From an uncultured Ruminococcus sp. (GTDB lineage: Bacteria > Bacillota > Clostridia > Oscillospirales > Ruminococcaceae), in NCBI GenBank assembly GCA_947177935.1, contig CAMWWG010000049.1, positions 1 through 6,939 of the forward strand: 6,939 nt of DNA, read 5' to 3'. The notes under the pieces are model-generated. The model searched no databases. It saw only the letters and a program-made list of their open reading frames with translations, and had not been told where the DNA came from. Position 1 is the first letter of the stretch. Every line of letters starts with the position of its first letter. Both the position numbers and the translations under genes were made by a program. Positions 1 through 5,341 of this stretch are shown in pieces.

Positions 1-1
1 A

Positions 2-709
2 TGCTGTTTTTGTCAGAATATGCCGATTTCTTCCGGGAATTTCGGCGCTGAAATCTCCCCGGAACGCCTTGCGGAAATTTTCCTGGAACTTCAGGCACAG
101 GGCGCACATAATATTAATTTAGTGACCGCCGGACATTATCTGTTACAGATCATTCCCGTACTGGAAAGAATCAAGCCGCAGCTCCGGATTCCGGTAGTCT
201 ATAATACAAGCAGTTATGAATCCGTGGAAAATTTAAAAAAACTCGAAGGCTTGATTGATATTTATCTGCCGGACTTCAAATTCTTTGATCCGGAAACAGC
301 ACAAAAATACGCCAATGCGCCGGATTATCCGGAAATCGCCAAAAAGGCAGTCCGGGAAATGCTCCGGCAGACGGGCAAGCCCGTCTTTGAAAGTCATTTA
401 TTAAAAAAAGGCTGTATCATCCGCCATCTGGTAATGCCCGGACACCGGCATGAATCTATTGCATTATTAAATTATCTTGCTGGAAATTCTAGTTTTCATA
501 AAAATCAGTTTTTGCTGAGTCTAATGGCACAGTACACGCCCATGCAAAATTCTGTATATCCGGAACTGAACCGGAAAATTACCAAAATGGAATACAACAG
601 CGTGTTGCAGACAGCACAGGATCTGGGATTTTCCGGCTATTCACAGGACAAATCCGCCAGTCATCAGCGCTACACGCCGGACTTTAATCTGGAGGGCATT
701 TTTTCATAA
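2..709 (+). CDS. PflX-like radical SAM protein, 5'-truncated by the window edge
   Basis: The frame is open from position 2 and gives 235 residues before TAA at 707-709. The first visible residues are CCFCQN, matching the end of the radical SAM CxxxCxxC cluster motif (typically CNLRCxxCQN); the second and third cluster cysteines are present and the first lies outside the window. An internal ATG at 20 would drop both, so it is not the real start. Blocks GAHNINLVTAGHY, VVYNTSSYE, IDIYLPDFKFFDP, NAPDYPEIAKKAV, IRHLVMPGH and YPELNRK match the pyruvate formate-lyase activase-like family COG1313 (PflX). Members bind a [4Fe-4S] cluster and S-adenosylmethionine in the cytoplasm; as far as I know their substrate is not established, and true PflA activity should not be assumed. 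The gene converges on the minus-strand neighbour with a 17-bp gap. Confidence 0.88.
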   Translation, partial: CCFCQNMPISSGNFGAEISPERLAEIFLELQAQGAHNINLVTAGHYLLQIIPVLERIKPQLRIPVVYNTSSYESVENLKKLEGLIDIYLPDFKFFDPETAQKYANAPDYPEIAKKAVREMLRQTGKPVFESHLLKKGCIIRHLVMPGHRHESIALLNYLAGNSSFHKNQFLLSLMAQYTPMQNSVYPELNRKITKMEYNSVLQTAQDLGFSGYSQDKSASHQRYTPDFNLEGIFS

Positions 710-710
710 T

Positions 711-726
711 TTATTATTTATAATAA
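711..726. terminator. AT-only inverted repeat between convergent genes, possible weak bidirectional terminator
   Basis: TTATTAT, then TT, then ATAATAA forms a perfect 7-bp inverted repeat filling the gap between the two convergent stop codons (709 and 727). It has no G-C pairs and a very short loop, so as an intrinsic terminator it would be weak. No better hairpin is seen here for either gene. Confidence 0.3.
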
Positions 727-1755
727 TTATTTCCCATGAATTGCAATCACAAAACCATCCATGTTATTGCCGGATACTTCGTAGTAGTCTCTGTTGTCCG
801 GCACACGGAACGTTGTAACTTCACTGCCCATATCCGCCGGGACATAATACATATAATAAACTTTTGTGCCGCCTGCAATGACAAGCTTGTTTTCAAGCGT
901 GTAATTTTTAATTTCCTGGAGAAATTCTTCCAGGCACAAGTTATGTTCCCGCATGTAGAGTGCCGCTGGAACACCCACATATCGGAATGTCGCTGTTCGT
1001 CGTTCCGTGATGGTCTTATCAAAAAATTCCGATTTCTCCTCCGGATAACGCAGAATAAATCCATATTCTGCGGCGTGTTCCGAAAGCCAGGTATATTCCC
1101 CCTCCGGCTTGTATGCATAGGAACTGCCTGTTTCAGGGAAAATCCCGACAGTGATCGTCCTGCCGGTCTGAAAATCCGAATCTGTTGCATCCGGCTTATA
1201 ACCGCCGATCATACGCAGGTCATGATGATTGGTACTCGTACTGAATGCTGTAAACCAGGCATCCATTGCCTGCGCTGCAGTTCTATCCAGACCGACTTCC
1301 CAGTCAGATGCTGTATAGGGTTTCAGGCTTGTATTTTTTGCGTCGAGAATACTCTTGATTGTGACAAAATTCAGATCCGGAGAAGTGCCGTCCGCAATTG
1401 CCTGATGATCGAATTCACAGGGATGTGCTTCATTCACAAGGAGCAGATTGCCGGAATGAATTTTAGCTGTTTCCAGGGAAACGTTCATATAAGTCTGTTT
1501 CTGAGCAGAATTCTCAGAAATATCAGAATAACCCGAATAACTGGAAGAATTCAAGTTCCCCTGTTCGGGCATGTCAGATTCTTCCGGATTCTGTTTCTTT
1601 CTGAAACAACTGGAAATACCTGTAATCAGCGCAATCAAGAGCAGAATCGGGATGACAAATGCAACCAGAATCCGGTCGTAGCGGATCTGATGATTCCGGA
1701 ATTTCGGGAATTTTTTCGGAATTTTTTGATTTAAATTAGATTTATGGGATTTCAA
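727..1755 (-). CDS. Membrane-anchored VanY/M15-type carboxypeptidase homologue, probably catalytically dead
   Basis: A 342-residue protein on the minus strand. The start is TTG at 1755-1753, preceded by AAAGGA (1771-1766) with a 10-nt gap; the next in-frame Met (residue 90) would lose the membrane segment. Residues 1-28 are basic, 29-48 form one hydrophobic helix, 50-90 are a polar linker, and about 100-282 resemble the D-Ala-D-Ala carboxypeptidase VanY fold. Supporting blocks are WLSEHAAEYGFILRYPEEK (223-241) and FRYVGVPAALYM (257-268), then LEEFL. About 295-340 is a C-terminal extension. Active M15B enzymes carry SxHxxGxAxD and ExWH; here these read SDFQTGRTIT (193-202) and RTAT (253-256), so both His ligands, the Asp ligand and the catalytic Glu are replaced. 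The family arginine in SGYRS is Lys (GGYKP). The protein probably sits outside the membrane and may bind peptidoglycan stem peptides without cleaving them (inference). The reading frame is intact, so this is not an obvious pseudogene. Confidence 0.82.
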   Translation of the reverse strand: MKSHKSNLNQKIPKKFPKFRNHQIRYDRILVAFVIPILLLIALITGISSCFRKKQNPEESDMPEQGNLNSSSYSGYSDISENSAQKQTYMNVSLETAKIHSGNLLLVNEAHPCEFDHQAIADGTSPDLNFVTIKSILDAKNTSLKPYTASDWEVGLDRTAAQAMDAWFTAFSTSTNHHDLRMIGGYKPDATDSDFQTGRTITVGIFPETGSSYAYKPEGEYTWLSEHAAEYGFILRYPEEKSEFFDKTITERRTATFRYVGVPAALYMREHNLCLEEFLQEIKNYTLENKLVIAGGTKVYYMYYVPADMGSEVTTFRVPDNRDYYEVSGNNMDGFVIAIHGK

Positions 1756-1795
1756 TTCTGAATCATCCTTTCAGGAAATTAAAAAGCATGTTCTT

Positions 1796-1824
1796 ATTAT
1801 AACACAAAAATTACAAAGTGTAAA
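1796..1824 (-). promoter_or_regulatory. Sigma-A-type promoter for the VanY-like gene
   Basis: On the minus strand, -35 TTTACA (1824-1819) and -10 TATAAT (1801-1796) are separated by 17 bp. A start near 1789 gives a 5' UTR of about 35 nt containing the AAAGGA site. Confidence 0.72.
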
Positions 1825-1826
1825 CA

Positions 1827-1836
1827 GTTCCGGAAC
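1827..1836. promoter_or_regulatory. Perfect palindrome GTTCCGGAAC between divergent -35 boxes, candidate operator
   Basis: A 10-bp perfect palindrome lies in the 17-bp space between the two outward-facing -35 hexamers (1819-1824 and 1842-1847). A protein bound here could affect both promoters. Caution: CCGG and TCCGGA are very common in the genes of this window, so chance is not excluded. Confidence 0.35.
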
Positions 1837-1841
1837 ATTTT

Positions 1842-1871
1842 TTTACAAAATTTTAATTATATCATTATAAT
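1842..1871 (+). promoter_or_regulatory. Sigma-A-type promoter for the CLC transporter gene
   Basis: -35 TTTACA (1842-1847), an 18-bp spacer, and consensus -10 TATAAT (1866-1871). The predicted start near 1878 leaves only about 15 nt before the TTG codon, enough for the SD-like GACGTGAT (1879-1886). Confidence 0.75.
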
Positions 1872-1892
1872 ACAGAAAGACGTGATGTAGCT

Positions 1893-3224
1893 TTGCAAAA
1901 ATTTTTTCAACGATTTCAATCATTCAGCCTGCGGCATAAATCCTCCGGAAAATTCTACTATTTCCGGGGAAAATTCCTGCATTTGCTGATGCACTCCCTG
2001 TTGCATTTTCGATTATTGATGCGCTGGATTATGTTGTCTTCCATCCTGGGAATTCTGTTAGGCTTGGTCGGTGCGGAATTTGTCAAAATGATTAATTGGA
2101 GCACACAATTCCGGAATTCGCATATCTGGTGTTACGGATTATTACCAGTCGGCGGCATCCTGATTGTCTGGCTCTATCGTGTGACGAAAGACAAACACGA
2201 CAAAGGAACGAACATGGTATTAGCGTCCCTGCGATCCGAGGCACAGCTCCCGGTGCAGATGTCGCCTTTAATTTTTATTTCCACAATTATTACGCATTTC
2301 TGCGGCGGCAGTGCCGGACGGGAGGGTGCAGCCTTACAGCTTGGCGGCGGATTAGGGAATATTTTTGCAAATTTCCTGAAAATGCGAGAAAAAGACAAAC
2401 ATATCCTGATCATGAGCGGTATGAGTGCAGCATTTGCGGCGATTTTCCGGACACCGGTAGCCGCTCCTATTTTCGCTATGGAAGTCGGCTGTGTCGGCAC
2501 AATGCAGTATGCTGCACTCGTCCCCTGTGTGATTTCCTCACTGACAGCATCCTATATTGCCGGAAAATTAGGTCTGCCACTAGAAAAATATACCGTAGAT
2601 CCAGCACCGGAAATCACACCAATTCCGGCATTGCTGATGATCCTGTTAGGGATTTTCTGTGCCGGATTGAGCATTATTTTCTGTGTGATTTTACACAGGA
2701 CAGAACATCTTATGAAATCCCTGATTCAAAATAAATATCTTCGGATTTTAACCGCAAGTGTTGCTTTGATTTTGCTAGGTCTGCTGTTCCGGACAACGGA
2801 TTTCTACGGCACAGGCAGTCACATCATTGAAAAAGCCGTAGAGGGTGAAACGATCTGGTATGCGTTTCTGTTAAAAATGCTGTTCACAGCAATTACATTA
2901 AGTGGAGGATTCAAAGGCGGTGAGATCGTCCCGTCATTCTTTGTCGGCGCAACGTTTGGATGTTTGTTCGGTCAGATCGTGGGATTGTCGCCGTCCCTGT
3001 GTGCCGCAGTCGGCATGATTGCATTATTCTGTGGCGTGACGAACTGTCCGCTTGCGTCGCTGTTTATCTCAGCGGAATTATTCGGATTGACTTATGTCCC
3101 CTACTGTCTGTTAGTGATTGCTGTGAGTTATTTATTATCCGGCTATTATGGATTGTACAAAGAACAGGAATTTTATTATTCCAAATTCACAGATGAACAC
3201 ATACATCATAAAACAAGAGAATAG
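1893..3224 (+). CDS. CLC-family anion transporter, CLC-F-like motifs, no CBS domains
   Basis: A 443-residue polytopic membrane protein. I take TTG at 1893: GACGTGAT (1879-1886) matches the extended SD GAGGTGAT at 7 of 8 positions with a 6-nt gap, whereas Met33 (1989) has no SD. CLC hallmarks are GGSAGREGAALQLGG (138-152, gating Glu E144, usually GREGP), TPVAAPIFAMEVG (187-199, E197) and GGFKGGEIVPSFFVGATFG (338-356). The chloride-site motif GSGIP appears to be replaced by GTNMV (105-109). In the usual GxFxP motif of helix N, a glutamate (E344) occupies the position before Phe. As I recall, the CLC-F fluoride/H+ antiporters have such a Glu followed by Ile-Thr-Pro (E318/T320 in the Enterococcus protein); here Val replaces Thr. 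CLC-ec1's second proton glutamate E203 aligns with V198. The likely role is H+-coupled anion exchange at the inner membrane; the substrate (F- or Cl-) is unsettled. No fluoride riboswitch is visible upstream. Confidence 0.9.
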   Translation: MQKFFQRFQSFSLRHKSSGKFYYFRGKFLHLLMHSLLHFRLLMRWIMLSSILGILLGLVGAEFVKMINWSTQFRNSHIWCYGLLPVGGILIVWLYRVTKDKHDKGTNMVLASLRSEAQLPVQMSPLIFISTIITHFCGGSAGREGAALQLGGGLGNIFANFLKMREKDKHILIMSGMSAAFAAIFRTPVAAPIFAMEVGCVGTMQYAALVPCVISSLTASYIAGKLGLPLEKYTVDPAPEITPIPALLMILLGIFCAGLSIIFCVILHRTEHLMKSLIQNKYLRILTASVALILLGLLFRTTDFYGTGSHIIEKAVEGETIWYAFLLKMLFTAITLSGGFKGGEIVPSFFVGATFGCLFGQIVGLSPSLCAAVGMIALFCGVTNCPLASLFISAELFGLTYVPYCLLVIAVSYLLSGYYGLYKEQEFYYSKFTDEHIHHKTRE

Positions 3225-3235
3225 TTAAAAATTGC

Positions 3236-3264
3236 TTGCCTTATTGCTTATTTTGTGATATAAT
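3236..3264 (+). promoter_or_regulatory. Extended -10 promoter for the LRR protein gene
   Basis: -35 TTGCCT (3236-3241), a 17-bp spacer, and -10 TATAAT (3259-3264) preceded by TGa (extended -10). Transcription would start near 3271. The TTG start codon of the longest open frame (3236) falls inside this -35 box, another reason to prefer the ATG at 3296. Confidence 0.65.
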
Positions 3265-3295
3265 AAGATCAGATATTTATATAGGAGGGTTAATC

Positions 3296-4507
3296 ATGCG
3301 GAAATTAAAGGATTTGCTTGCCAGTATCACAGTATTATCCTGTTGCTGTGCAAGCTGTCTGCCCATGGCAAAGCAGATTTCTCATGCTGTGATTGCAAAT
3401 GCAGAAGATGAAGAAATTGTTACTTCTGGGACATGCGGAGAAAATTTAACCTGGAATTTTGAAGAATCTACAGAAACGCTGACAATTAGCGGAACTGGTG
3501 CAATGACAAATTATACAGGTACATTTCCTTGGAAGGATTTGCGTCTCAATATTAAAAAAGTTATTTTAGAAAATGGTGTAACAACGATTGGAAAATATGC
3601 TTTTTCCTTTTGTTATGCTTTAGAATCTGTCATAATTCCAGATAGTGTGACAACAATCGAAGAGTGTACTTTTTATGACTGTTCTTCTTTAGAATCTATT
3701 GTCATTTCAGATAGTGTAACAACAATTGAATTTGATGCTTTTGAGAATACACCATGGCTAGAAAATAAAAAAAATAAGAATCCATTTGTAATAGTTAATG
3801 GGATTTTAATTGATGGTAAAGCATGTGAAGATGACATTGTCATTCCAAATAGTGTGACATCAATTGCAAAATATGCCTTTATGTTTTGCGATTCTTTAAC
3901 ATCTGTCACAATTCCAAATAGTGTGACAACAATTGGAAATGGTGCTTTTTATGGATGTGATGCTTTAGAATCTGTTACAATCCCAGATAGTGTTACATCA
4001 ATTGGAGATAAGGTTTTTAAGTCTTGTAAATCTTTAATATCTATTTATGTAGATGAAAATAATTTGCATTATTCTAGTCAAGATAATATTTTATTTGATA
4101 AAAATAAATCAGAATTAATAGCATTTCCTATTAAAAATAATATTATAGAATATATCATCCCAGATAGTGTGACATCAATTACAGAGTATGCTTTCTACAT
4201 GTGTGATGCTTTAGAATCTGTTACAATTCCAGATAGTGTGACAAAAATTGGAGAGTATGCTTTTTATGATTGTACCTCTTTGACATCTATTACAATTGAA
4301 AATCCAGAATGTAAAATTTATGATTTTGAATATACAATTTCTGCTATAGCAACAATTTACGGTTATGATAATTCCACAGCAAAAGCCTATGCTGAAGAAT
4401 ATAACAGAAATTTTTTATCTCTTGGAACAGCTTCTGCTTCTACCACGGAAATCAATTTTCAAAATTTCTTGTTTTTTATGTTATCAATTATGCGATTTTT
4501 GACATAG
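3296..4507 (+). CDS. Secreted BspA-type leucine-rich-repeat protein, C-terminus altered by an insertion
   Basis: 403 residues from ATG 3296, with AGGAGGG at 3283-3289 and a 6-nt gap. Residues 1-36 form a signal peptide with basic MRKLK, a hydrophobic cysteine-rich core and ANA before EDEE. Residues 45-80 match the GxCGxNLTW...LTISGTGAM block that usually precedes BspA LRRs. Residues 98-340 carry 23-residue repeats of the form IGxYAFxxCxxLxSVTIPDSVTT, with two irregular islands (about 150-180 and 250-285, the latter a NILFDKNKSELIAFP type). GYDNSTAKAYAEEYNRNF (356-373) closes the array, followed by an Ala/Ser/Thr linker. From about residue 384 the coding runs into a MITE-like element that adds INFQNFLFFMLSIMRFLT and a stop. 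The ancestral protein probably continued into the dockerin-like segment at 4607-4778. Such proteins act outside the cell in adhesion or substrate binding; the ligand is unknown. The gene is much more AT-rich than its neighbours and contains no CCGG. Confidence 0.88.
   Translation: MRKLKDLLASITVLSCCCASCLPMAKQISHAVIANAEDEEIVTSGTCGENLTWNFEESTETLTISGTGAMTNYTGTFPWKDLRLNIKKVILENGVTTIGKYAFSFCYALESVIIPDSVTTIEECTFYDCSSLESIVISDSVTTIEFDAFENTPWLENKKNKNPFVIVNGILIDGKACEDDIVIPNSVTSIAKYAFMFCDSLTSVTIPNSVTTIGNGAFYGCDALESVTIPDSVTSIGDKVFKSCKSLISIYVDENNLHYSSQDNILFDKNKSELIAFPIKNNIIEYIIPDSVTSITEYAFYMCDALESVTIPDSVTKIGEYAFYDCTSLTSITIENPECKIYDFEYTISAIATIYGYDNSTAKAYAEEYNRNFLSLGTASASTTEINFQNFLFFMLSIMRFLT
3551..4300 (+). 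repeat. Tandem LRR-coding repeats (69-bp units)
   Basis: The LRR array is also visible as DNA repeats. For example, 3959-4008 and 4205-4254 (both starting GATGCTTTAGAATCTGTTAC) differ at about four of 50 positions. Units of 69 bp encode 23 residues each. Two non-repeat islands break the array. The near-identity suggests recent unit copying or exchange within the gene. Confidence 0.8.
4429..4437. repeat. Left direct repeat AGCTTCTGC (candidate target-site duplication)
   Basis: An exact 9-bp copy of 4607-4615. It ends 6 bp before the left terminal inverted repeat. An alternative is 4435-4443 (TGCTTCTAC), which abuts the terminal repeat and matches 4607-4615 at 7 of 9 positions. The linker codons GCT TCT are themselves repeated, so the exact duplication is ambiguous. 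Confidence 0.55.
4444..4459 (+). repeat. Left terminal inverted repeat of the MITE-like element
   Basis: CACGGAAATCAATTTT, paired with 4591-4606 with a single mismatch (4450 against 4600). Confidence 0.75.
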
Positions 4508-4590
4508 TAAACCACATTAGAAATCTAAATTTCATATTAAAAATTACTCAAAAGTAGTCATTTTTAGTGCAATTATATTTTTTAACCAAC

Positions 4591-4606
4591 AAAATTGATC
4601 TCCGTG
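4591..4606 (-). repeat. Right terminal inverted repeat of the MITE-like element
   Basis: AAAATTGATCTCCGTG on the plus strand, the inverted partner of 4444-4459. Pairing stops at 4607 (A opposite C4443), which defines the outer edge. Confidence 0.75.
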
Positions 4607-4615
4607 AGCTTCTGC
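4607..4615. repeat. Right direct repeat AGCTTCTGC
   Basis: It immediately follows the right terminal inverted repeat and is identical to 4429-4437. In both places GCT TCT GC encodes Ala-Ser-Ala of the linker, in the frame of the respective fragment. Confidence 0.55.
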
Positions 4616-4778
4616 CCCAACAGATACTAGCACAACATGAAACGGCATTAATCCGGATATCAACGGCAACAGAAAAATAGATGCCTCTGATGCCGCTGTC
4701 GTGTTGGTGTTCGCTGCGGATTATGGTGCAGGAAAAGTCAGCAGTTTTGCGGAATTTATGAAAAACCGCCAGAAGTAA
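4607..4778 (+). pseudogene. Severed 3' end of the LRR gene: Ser/Thr linker and single-loop dockerin-like tail
   Basis: Read with codons starting at 4608, this segment gives ASAPTDTSTT, a TGA at 4638-4640, then NGINP and DINGNRKIDASDA (4656-4694), AVVLVFAADYGAGK and FAEFMKNRQK, ending at TAA 4776-4778. The pattern DxNxNxxIDxxDA followed by a hydrophobic helix resembles the calcium-binding F-hand of Ruminococcus dockerins; position 5 is Asn rather than Asp and the usual Gly at position 6 is Arg. Only one loop is present, where classical dockerins have two. There is no start codon or SD of its own, so it is probably not translated. Dockerins bind cohesins on scaffoldins, so the intact LRR protein was probably destined for a cellulosome-like complex or cell-surface scaffold (inference). 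Together with the insertion this accounts for the gene-free stretch 4508-4953. Confidence 0.72.
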
Positions 4779-4792
4779 GCGGATAAAAAATC

Positions 4793-4823
4793 ATTACCCT
4801 GCCGGGTGCAGGGTAATTTTTTT
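4793..4823 (+). terminator. Strong Rho-independent terminator
   Basis: ATTACCCTGC (4793-4802), a 5-nt loop CGGGT, and GCAGGGTAAT (4808-4817) form a perfect 10-bp stem followed by a run of seven T. It sits 14 bp after the dockerin-like stop codon, as expected if that stop was the original end of the LRR gene. It should also shield the downstream GntR operon from readthrough. Confidence 0.92.
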
Positions 4824-4865
4824 ATCCTATCATTATGAATTTTTTGTGAATTTTTAAAAAAGCTA

Positions 4866-4894
4866 TTGACAAATCTGTTATAACTGTGTATACT
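4866..4894 (+). promoter_or_regulatory. Promoter of the GntR-ABC operon
   Basis: Consensus -35 TTGACA (4866-4871), a 17-bp spacer, and -10 TATACT (4889-4894). A/T runs at 4840-4860 just upstream could act as an UP element. The predicted start is near 4901, giving a leader of about 53 nt. This is the strongest promoter match in the window. Confidence 0.82.
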
Positions 4895-4906
4895 GTATAT
4901 GTACAG
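4884..4906. promoter_or_regulatory. Imperfect dyad over the -10 box, candidate GntR operator
   Basis: The 23-bp segment has outer arms CTGT (4884-4887) and ACAG (4903-4906) and inner arms ATA (4890-4892) and TAT (4898-4900), symmetric about 4895. It covers the -10 box and the start site. YtrA-type GntR proteins commonly repress their own operon by binding such TGTA-rich dyads, so autorepression by the next gene is the natural reading (inference). Confidence 0.5.
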
Positions 4907-4953
4907 AAAAATAAATTTGAATCCAGATAAGAAGAAAGGAGCATTGCATTCCA

Positions 4954-5325
4954 GTGAATATCTTCATAGATAATAAAAGCGATATGCCGATCTATGAACA
5001 GATCTGCACCCGCATCAAAGCGGAAATCATCAGCGGATCTCTCAAAGAAGATGACCCCCTGCCATCTATCCGGAATCTGGCAAAAGATCTCCGGATCAGC
5101 GTTATTACAACAAAACGGGCTTATGACGAATTGGAGCGTGAGGGCTTTATTTACACGATCGCCGCAAAGGGCTGTTTTGTCGCTCCCCAGAATACAGAAT
5201 TACTCCGGGAGGAGAATCTCAGGAAAATTGAGGAACATATGCTAGAAATTCTGCGGCTGGCGGCTTGCTGTGATCTCACAGAACAAGATCTGTGCGATAT
5301 GATTAGAATCATGAAATCAGAATAA
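4954..5325 (+). CDS. GntR-family regulator, YtrA subfamily
   Basis: A 123-residue cytoplasmic DNA-binding protein. The GTG start at 4954 yields MNIFIDNKSDMPIYEQI, matching the usual YtrA-type N-terminus; AAGGAG (4936-4941) lies 12 nt upstream, a rather long gap. Residues 12-76 form the winged helix: PIYEQICTRIKAEIISGSL, then LPSIRNLAKDLRISVITTKRAYDELEREGFI (helix-turn-helix about 39-62) and a wing ending KGCFV. The remaining 45 residues are two helices, the short dimerisation tail of YtrA regulators, rather than the large ligand domain of FadR, HutC or MocR types. It heads an operon with an ABC ATPase and permeases. By analogy with YtrA it represses that operon until envelope stress or a peptide antibiotic is sensed; the inducer here is unknown. 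Confidence 0.92.
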   Translation: MNIFIDNKSDMPIYEQICTRIKAEIISGSLKEDDPLPSIRNLAKDLRISVITTKRAYDELEREGFIYTIAAKGCFVAPQNTELLREENLRKIEEHMLEILRLAACCDLTEQDLCDMIRIMKSE

Positions 5326-5341
5326 GGAGACGAAAATCATC

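Larger units (their letters stand above)
4444..4606. mobile_element. 163-bp MITE-like element with 16-bp terminal inverted repeats
   Basis: The left end CACGGAAATCAATTTT (4444-4459) and the reverse complement of the right end, CACGGAGATCAATTTT (4606-4591), match at 15 of 16 positions, and the match ends exactly at both outer borders. The interior is very AT-rich and has no significant open frame, so the element could not move by itself. It is flanked by a short direct repeat. It splits the LRR gene's linker from its dockerin-like tail, and removing it with one repeat copy restores the frame across the junction. The parental transposase family cannot be named from this window; a duplication near 9 bp fits several IS families. 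Confidence 0.72.

Noticed and set aside
736..1734. A 332-codon open frame on the plus strand opposite the VanY-like gene
   Set aside because: It is antisense to a gene with clear family motifs, promoter and SD. The translated product is Cys/Arg/Ile-rich with no recognisable domain, and there is no SD.
1751..1765. A mini-ORF (ATG ATT CAG AAT TGA on the minus strand) whose stop overlaps the TTG start of the VanY-like gene
   Set aside because: Its ATG overlaps the AAAGGA SD, so it has no ribosome site of its own; the TTGA overlap is probably chance.
1756..1892. Fluoride (crcB) riboswitch upstream of the CLC gene
   Set aside because: I looked because of the CLC-F-like motifs. The conserved core is absent, and the predicted leader of about 15 nt is too short to hold one.
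3236..3295. A 20-residue N-terminal extension of the LRR protein starting at TTG 3236
   Set aside because: The start lies inside the -35 box, it would spoil the signal peptide, and a near-perfect SD precedes ATG 3296.
4499..4504. Perfect -35 hexamer TTGACA inside the MITE-like element, as an outward promoter
   Set aside because: No acceptable -10 hexamer lies 16-19 bp downstream; the best A/T candidates are at wrong spacing.
4539..4565. Small hairpin TACT-caaa-AGTA with flanking A/T runs inside the element, as a terminator
   Set aside because: The stem is four base pairs with no effective G-C content and the flanking pairing is broken by a 3-nt bulge. It is far weaker than the hairpin at 4793-4823.
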